Source of the DNA: Azospirillum brasilense
Lineage (GTDB): Bacteria; Pseudomonadota; Alphaproteobacteria; Azospirillales; Azospirillaceae
DNA: 64,000 nucleotides
Assembly: GCF_007827815.1 (NCBI RefSeq)
Contig: NZ_VITH01000008.1
Span: 186,001 to 250,000 of the forward strand
Direction of reading: 5' to 3'
The notes under the pieces are model-generated. The model was not told the DNA's origin. It saw nothing but the letters and a program-made list of their open reading frames with translations, and made no database searches. Below are positions 60,244-64,000 of the stretch, in pieces; position 1 is the stretch's first letter, and every line of letters begins with the position of its first letter. Made by a program: the position numbers and the translations under genes.

Positions 60244-60741
60244 ATGAGCCGGACAATCCGCCAGAACGCGCCGAACATTAAGGCGGCTCCCTCGACGCTC
60301 GATCGTCTCGGCCGCCGGGTGGTGGTCGGGCTTCTCTGCACCATGGCCGGGCTGGCCGCCGCGGGCACCGGCGGCGCCTTCCTGCTGAAGCCCGGTACGG
60401 CGCAGGCCGGGCGCGTGGTGGGGGACACGCTGCGCACCGCCGCCAATTACGCGCGCCTGCCGGCGATGATCTTCACGCTGAGCGACGGCGACCGCCTGCG
60501 CGAGCTGCGGGTCCGCGTGGTGCTCGACATGGAGCCGACGGCCCCGGTCAAGACAGTGGAGAGCTACGGGCCGCGCATCGCCAGCGCCATGACCAACGTG
60601 ATGCTGGAAACCGACCCCGGCGAACTGCGCGGGCGCAACGGCGCCTTCTACATCAAGGATGCGGTGATGCGCACCGCCGCGAAGGAACTCGGCGCGATGA
60701 AGATCCGGCAGGTGCTGGTCCAGGAACTCGTCATGCGCTGA
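60244..60741 (+). CDS. FliL-like membrane-anchored protein
   Basis: The 165-aa protein has a basic N-terminus, one membrane segment (VVVGLLCTMAGLAAAGTGGAFLL, residues about 24-46) and a periplasmic domain with IFTLSDGDRLRELRVRVVLDMEP...VESYGPRIASAMTNVML and IKDAVMRTAAKELGAMKIRQVLVQELVMR. The layout of short cytoplasmic tail, single helix and periplasmic domain resembles FliL. GAGG lies five bases before the ATG. It is not linked to flagellar genes here; the role is unproven. Confidence 0.6.
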   Translation: MSRTIRQNAPNIKAAPSTLDRLGRRVVVGLLCTMAGLAAAGTGGAFLLKPGTAQAGRVVGDTLRTAANYARLPAMIFTLSDGDRLRELRVRVVLDMEPTAPVKTVESYGPRIASAMTNVMLETDPGELRGRNGAFYIKDAVMRTAAKELGAMKIRQVLVQELVMR

Positions 60742-60870
60742 CGGAAATCCAGCCCGCCGCCCCGCTCCATCGCCTCGCCCAAGGCTCGACAGGCGTTCCG
60801 GAATGGGGAACACTCCTGTCCCGTTCGGATCGTGGGCCGCTATGGCTCTTGGGATTGCAAGGAGACGGCC

Positions 60871-62223
60871 GTGGCCGAGTTCGATTTCGACCTGTTCACC
60901 ATCGGTGCCGGCTCCGGCGGCGTCGCGGCCAGCCGGCGGGCCGCGGCCATGGGGGCCAAGGTCGCCATCTGCGAAGGCAGCCGGGTCGGCGGCACCTGCG
61001 TCATCCGCGGCTGCGTGCCGAAGAAGCTGCTGGTCTACGCCGCCCAGTTCCGCGACGCCTTCGAGGATTCCAGCGCCTATGGCTGGTCCACCACCATGCC
61101 GGCCTTCGACTGGGCAACGCTGATCGGGCGCAAGGACGCCGAGATCGACCGGCTGAACGGCATCTACATCAAGATGCTGGAGAACTCCGGGGTCACCCTG
61201 CACACCGGCTTCGGGCGGCTGATCGACCGCCATACGGTGGAGGTGGCGAACAAGCGCTACACCGCGAAGAACATCCTGGTCGCCACCGGCGGCTGGCCGG
61301 CGTTGCCCAAGATTCCGGGGATCGAACACGCCGTCACCTCCAACGAAGCGTTGCAGCTCGGCACCCTGCCCCACTCCGTCATCATCCTGGGCGGCGGCTA
61401 CATCGCCGTCGAGTTCGCCGGGATCTTCCGGGGCCTGGGCGCCGAGGTCACGATCATGATCCGCGGCGAGGAGCTGCTGAACGGCTTCGACGACGACATC
61501 CGCGTCGCGCTGGCCCAGGAGATGCGCAAGCGCGGCATCACCATCCTCACCCGCACCCAGCCGGTAAAGGTCGAGGAAGGCCCCGGCGGCTTCACCGTCA
61601 CCGACCAGCTGGGGCGGGAGCATTCGGCAGGCCTCGTCATGGCGGCGACCGGGCGCCGTCCGAACACGCGCGACCTCGGGCTGGAGGCCGCCGGCGTGGC
61701 GCTGGACGAGGCCGGGGCGATCCGGGTGGACGAGTATTCGCGCACCAGCGTGGACAACATCTTTGCCGTCGGCGACGTCACCGACCGCATGGCCCTGACC
61801 CCCGTCGCCATCGCCGAGGGGCGGGCCTTCGTCGAGACGCTGTTCAACGACAACCCGACCAGCATCAGCTACGCCAACATCCCGACCGCCGTCTTCTCCA
61901 TCCCGCCGCTCGGCACCGTCGGCCTGACCGAGGCGGAGGCGCGGGCGAAATTCGCGACGGTGGACATCTACAAGGCCGGCTTCCGCCCGATGAAGCACAC
62001 CATGTCGGGCCGCGACGAGCGCGTCCTGATGAAGCTGGTCGTGGACGGGGAGAGCCAGCGCGTGCTCGGCTGCCACATGATGGGCATGGACGCGCCGGAG
62101 ATCGTCCAGGGGCTGGGCATCGCCCTGAACTGCGGCGCCACAAAGAGAGATTTCGACCGCACCATCGCCCTGCATCCCTCTACTGCGGAGGAGTTCGTCC
62201 TGATGCGTGAGAAGGTGTCCTGA
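60871..62223 (+). CDS. gor: Glutathione-disulfide reductase
   Basis: The FAD enzyme reduces glutathione disulfide with NADPH. The 450-aa protein (GTG 60871, GGAG six bases upstream) has the FAD motif FTIGAGSGGVAASRRAA, the redox pair in VGGTCVIRGCVPKKLLVY (CxxxxC), the NADPH domain GGGYIAVEFAGIF, IRGEELL, the second FAD motif NIFAVGDVTDRMALTPVAI, and the C-terminal HPSTAEEFVLMR with the catalytic His-Glu pair. The Arg residues downstream of GGGYIAVE that select NADPH are partly represented by MIRGEE. It precedes the Mn-catalase. Confidence 0.96.
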   Translation: MAEFDFDLFTIGAGSGGVAASRRAAAMGAKVAICEGSRVGGTCVIRGCVPKKLLVYAAQFRDAFEDSSAYGWSTTMPAFDWATLIGRKDAEIDRLNGIYIKMLENSGVTLHTGFGRLIDRHTVEVANKRYTAKNILVATGGWPALPKIPGIEHAVTSNEALQLGTLPHSVIILGGGYIAVEFAGIFRGLGAEVTIMIRGEELLNGFDDDIRVALAQEMRKRGITILTRTQPVKVEEGPGGFTVTDQLGREHSAGLVMAATGRRPNTRDLGLEAAGVALDEAGAIRVDEYSRTSVDNIFAVGDVTDRMALTPVAIAEGRAFVETLFNDNPTSISYANIPTAVFSIPPLGTVGLTEAEARAKFATVDIYKAGFRPMKHTMSGRDERVLMKLVVDGESQRVLGCHMMGMDAPEIVQGLGIALNCGATKRDFDRTIALHPSTAEEFVLMREKVS

Positions 62224-62263
62224 CGATCGGACATAAAACCAAAGGTCAGGCGCCTGTTTTCCT

Positions 62264-62288
62264 GGAACGCTTCTAAGAAGCCTGTGTT
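62264..62288 (+). promoter_or_regulatory. EcfG-type promoter candidate for manganese catalase
   Basis: GGAAC at 62264-62268 and TGTT at 62285-62288 are separated by 16 bases, identical in spacing to the elements at 8927 and 48164. It ends 104 bases before the catalase ATG, which implies a leader of about 95 bases. Confidence 0.6.
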
Positions 62289-62392
62289 GAGGGCACACGA
62301 CGATGGCGGCGGCACTCACGGCGGCGGTCAAGCACCCCCGCCGAAGCCGCCGCCTCCGATCCTTCATCAAGGCTCCCGGAGGGCTCCTACGC

Positions 62393-63289
62393 ATGTTCAT
62401 GCACAACAAGAACCTGATGTACACCGTCCGCGTCGCTGAACCGGACCCGAAGCTGGCCAGCCTGATGCTGGAACAGTTCGGCGGACCCCAGGGTGAGTTG
62501 GCGGCGGCCTTGCGCTACTTCACGCAGGGCCTGTCCGACGAGGACCCGGGCCGCAAGGACATGCTGATCGACATCGCGACCGAGGAACTGAGCCATCTGG
62601 AGATCATCGGCAGCATCGTCGCCATGCTGACCAAGGGCGTGAAGGGCAAGCTGGCCGAAGGCGCCGAGGAGGTCACCGACCTCTACGCCGACATCGCCAA
62701 GGGCAACGGCAGCCACACGCTGGCCCTGCTCTACGGCGGCGGCCCGGCCCTGACCAACTCCGCGGGGCAGCTCTGGACCGGCGGCTACATCGACAGCATC
62801 GGCGAGCCGACCGCCGACCTGCGCTCCAACATCGCCGCGGAATCGCGGGCCAAGATCATCTATGAGCGCCTCATCAACATCACCCCGGACCCGGGCGTCA
62901 AGGACGCGCTGACCTTCCTGATGACCCGCGAGGTGGCGCACCAGAAGATGTTCGAGAAGGCGCTCTATTCGATCGAGAACAACTTCCCGCCGGGCAAGCT
63001 GCCGGGCAACCCCGAATACACCGACAAGTACTACAACATGAGCCAGGGCGACGGCGACATGCGCGGCCCGTGGAACCAGGGCGAGCAGTGGGAGTTCGTG
63101 AACGTCACCCCCGACCAGGGCCCGGTCAGCGGCGGTGACGGCAACCCCTCGGTCCGGCTGGCGGCGGAAGAGATGAAGGCCGTCAACGAGGCCGCCAAGC
63201 GCACCATGTCGCGCACCGACGTGAACCCGGTGACGGGTGCCGATCTCGGCGCCGGCCCCGGCTCCGGCAAGATGACCCCGGTGAAGTAA
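62393..63289 (+). CDS. Manganese catalase
   Basis: This di-manganese enzyme breaks down hydrogen peroxide. The 298-aa protein (ATG 62393, GGAGGG upstream) has the family sequence MFMHNKNLMYTVRVAEPDPKLASLMLEQFGGPQGELAAALRYFTQ with the first Glu ligand, then IATEELSHLEIIGSIVAML (Glu, His), SNIAAESRAKIIYERLINI (Glu) and MTREVAHQKMFEKAL (Glu, His). A disordered Gly/Pro-rich C-terminus follows the helical core. An EcfG-like promoter upstream fits its role in general stress. An in-frame ATG at 62303 is not conserved. Confidence 0.95.
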   Translation: MFMHNKNLMYTVRVAEPDPKLASLMLEQFGGPQGELAAALRYFTQGLSDEDPGRKDMLIDIATEELSHLEIIGSIVAMLTKGVKGKLAEGAEEVTDLYADIAKGNGSHTLALLYGGGPALTNSAGQLWTGGYIDSIGEPTADLRSNIAAESRAKIIYERLINITPDPGVKDALTFLMTREVAHQKMFEKALYSIENNFPPGKLPGNPEYTDKYYNMSQGDGDMRGPWNQGEQWEFVNVTPDQGPVSGGDGNPSVRLAAEEMKAVNEAAKRTMSRTDVNPVTGADLGAGPGSGKMTPVK

Positions 63290-63300
63290 GGTCCATATTC

Positions 63301-63325
63301 CCCTCCCCCGCCCAGCGGGGGAGGG
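63301..63325. terminator. Hairpin between Mn-catalase and the AmpG-like gene
   Basis: CCCTCCCCCGC (63301-63311) pairs with GCGGGGGAGGG (63315-63325) with a 3-base loop. The motif and the GTCAGGGTGGGGG that follows are of the kind repeated in many alphaproteobacterial genomes between genes. It separates two convergent genes. Confidence 0.65.
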
Positions 63326-63343
63326 TCAGGGTGGGGGCAAGTG

Positions 63344-64000
63344 TTACGTTCCTGCCTTCACCACCGCCTCGTCCGGCCTCGGCCGCGTCATCAGCCACAG
63401 CAGCACCAGCAGTCCCGGCACCGCGCCGCCGGTCGACAGCAGGAAGAAGCTGCTCCAGTCCATCCGCTCGGCCAGCCAGCCGGACGAGGCGCCGAACAGG
63501 TCGCCTCCCAGTTTGTAGAAGCTGCTGAGCAGCGCGTATTGCGTGGCCGTGTAGGCGGTGTTGCACAGGCTCGACAGATAGGCGACGAAGGCCGCCGTCG
63601 CGATGCCGCCGCAGACATTCTCCAGCGCCACCGTCACCGCCAGCGCCGACACGTCGTGCCCGACCTGCGCCAGCATGACATAGCCGAGGTTGGACAGCAT
63701 CTGCATCAGCCCGCCGACCAGAAGCCCGCGCAGCACGCCGATGCGCCCGACCAGCACGCCGCCGATCAGCCCGCCGATGATCGTCGCCCACAGGCCGAAC
63801 AGCTTGGTGACGTTGGCGATCTCCGTCTTCTCGAAGCCGAGATCGACGTAGAAGGGCGCCGACATCACCCCGGCCAGCACGTCCCCCAGCTTGTAGCAGG
63901 CGATGAACAGCAGGACCGCCGCCCAGGCCGGGCGGGTCATGAACTCCACGAAGGGCGCCACGACGGCGCCGTAGATCCAGGCCAGCAGGTCCGCCTTCCA
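63344..64000 (-). CDS. AmpG-like muropeptide MFS transporter, 5' end cut by window edge
   Basis: The visible 218 residues are the C-terminal half of a major facilitator superfamily protein with six or so membrane segments. FMTRPAWAAVLLFIACYKLGDVLAGVMSAPFYVDLGFEKTEIANVTKLFGLWATIIGGLIGG matches AmpG, as does ENVCGGIATAAFVAYLSSLCNTAYTATQYALLSSF. AmpG imports anhydro-muropeptides for cell-wall recycling. The reading frame continues without interruption to the window edge (ADLLAWIYGAVVAPF). Confidence 0.92.
   Translation of the reverse strand, partial: WKADLLAWIYGAVVAPFVEFMTRPAWAAVLLFIACYKLGDVLAGVMSAPFYVDLGFEKTEIANVTKLFGLWATIIGGLIGGVLVGRIGVLRGLLVGGLMQMLSNLGYVMLAQVGHDVSALAVTVALENVCGGIATAAFVAYLSSLCNTAYTATQYALLSSFYKLGGDLFGASSGWLAERMDWSSFFLLSTGGAVPGLLVLLWLMTRPRPDEAVVKAGT

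Overview
The window looks like chromosome from an Azospirillum-like alphaproteobacterium (Rhodospirillales). The basis is very high GC with GC-rich third codon positions, many GTG and TTG starts, long spurious ORFs antisense to real genes, and family choices typical of this group: a MucR/Ros regulator, a RibB protein with a degenerate GTP cyclohydrolase II domain, a GH17-GT2 beta-glucan synthase, CtrA-like boxes and EcfG-like promoters. I read about 60 protein genes and see no rRNA, tRNA, CRISPR array, insertion sequence or prophage. Genus assignment is inference; no search was run.

Layout. 1-6854 (minus) is one long housekeeping run: rpiB, glyA, nrdR, ribD, ribE, ribB with a GCHII-like tail, ribH, nusB, thiL (cut by the left edge). 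7390-12246 holds mucR and mostly small genes: a secreted protein, a DUF892 ferritin-like protein, a FliL-like protein, a DUF488 protein and a GNAT acetyltransferase. 12379-14981 is an ATP-dependent DNA ligase and its partner exonuclease, followed by psuG, a gene with a perfect CtrA box, mtnP and a rhomboid protease. 18414-24784 is tamA-tamB (outer-membrane assembly). typA, OsmC, a CsbD pair and a HIT protein lead to the GH17-GT2 glucan synthase at 28875. 32137-34311 groups two Crp/Fnr regulators around a stand-alone receiver. 34883-36483 is a type III polyketide synthase with an ICMT-like methyltransferase. 37390-38831 is a compositionally odd island: one orphan gene plus an AT-rich stretch. 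recG, cobQ-cobO-cobU, a PHB-depolymerase-like esterase, a DsbA-family protein and arfB follow. 48227-55001 carries an AI-2E-family transporter with an extra C-terminal domain, a HEAT-ACT fusion, mfd and sdhE. The right end has an enoyl-CoA hydratase, egtB, a thioredoxin-like ferredoxin, nicotinate phosphoribosyltransferase, a second FliL-like protein, glutathione reductase, manganese catalase and an AmpG-like transporter (cut by the right edge).

How the parts relate. The left operon supplies flavin, thiamine, one-carbon and nucleotide metabolism. Several scattered genes read as a stress programme: DUF892, CsbD, OsmC, Mn-catalase, glutathione reductase and EgtB. Three of the window's genes (DUF892 protein, AI-2E-family transporter, Mn-catalase) carry the same GGAAC-N16-TGTT promoter-like element, the form expected for the alphaproteobacterial general stress sigma factor EcfG. 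Two genes of unknown function carry TTAA-N7-TTAAC-type CtrA boxes. I found no clear new defence or mobile system. The least explained items are the orphan gene with its AT-rich flank (37390-38831), the HEAT-ACT fusion, the extended AI-2E protein, the nested inverted repeat before recG, and the terminator-like hairpin in the typA leader.
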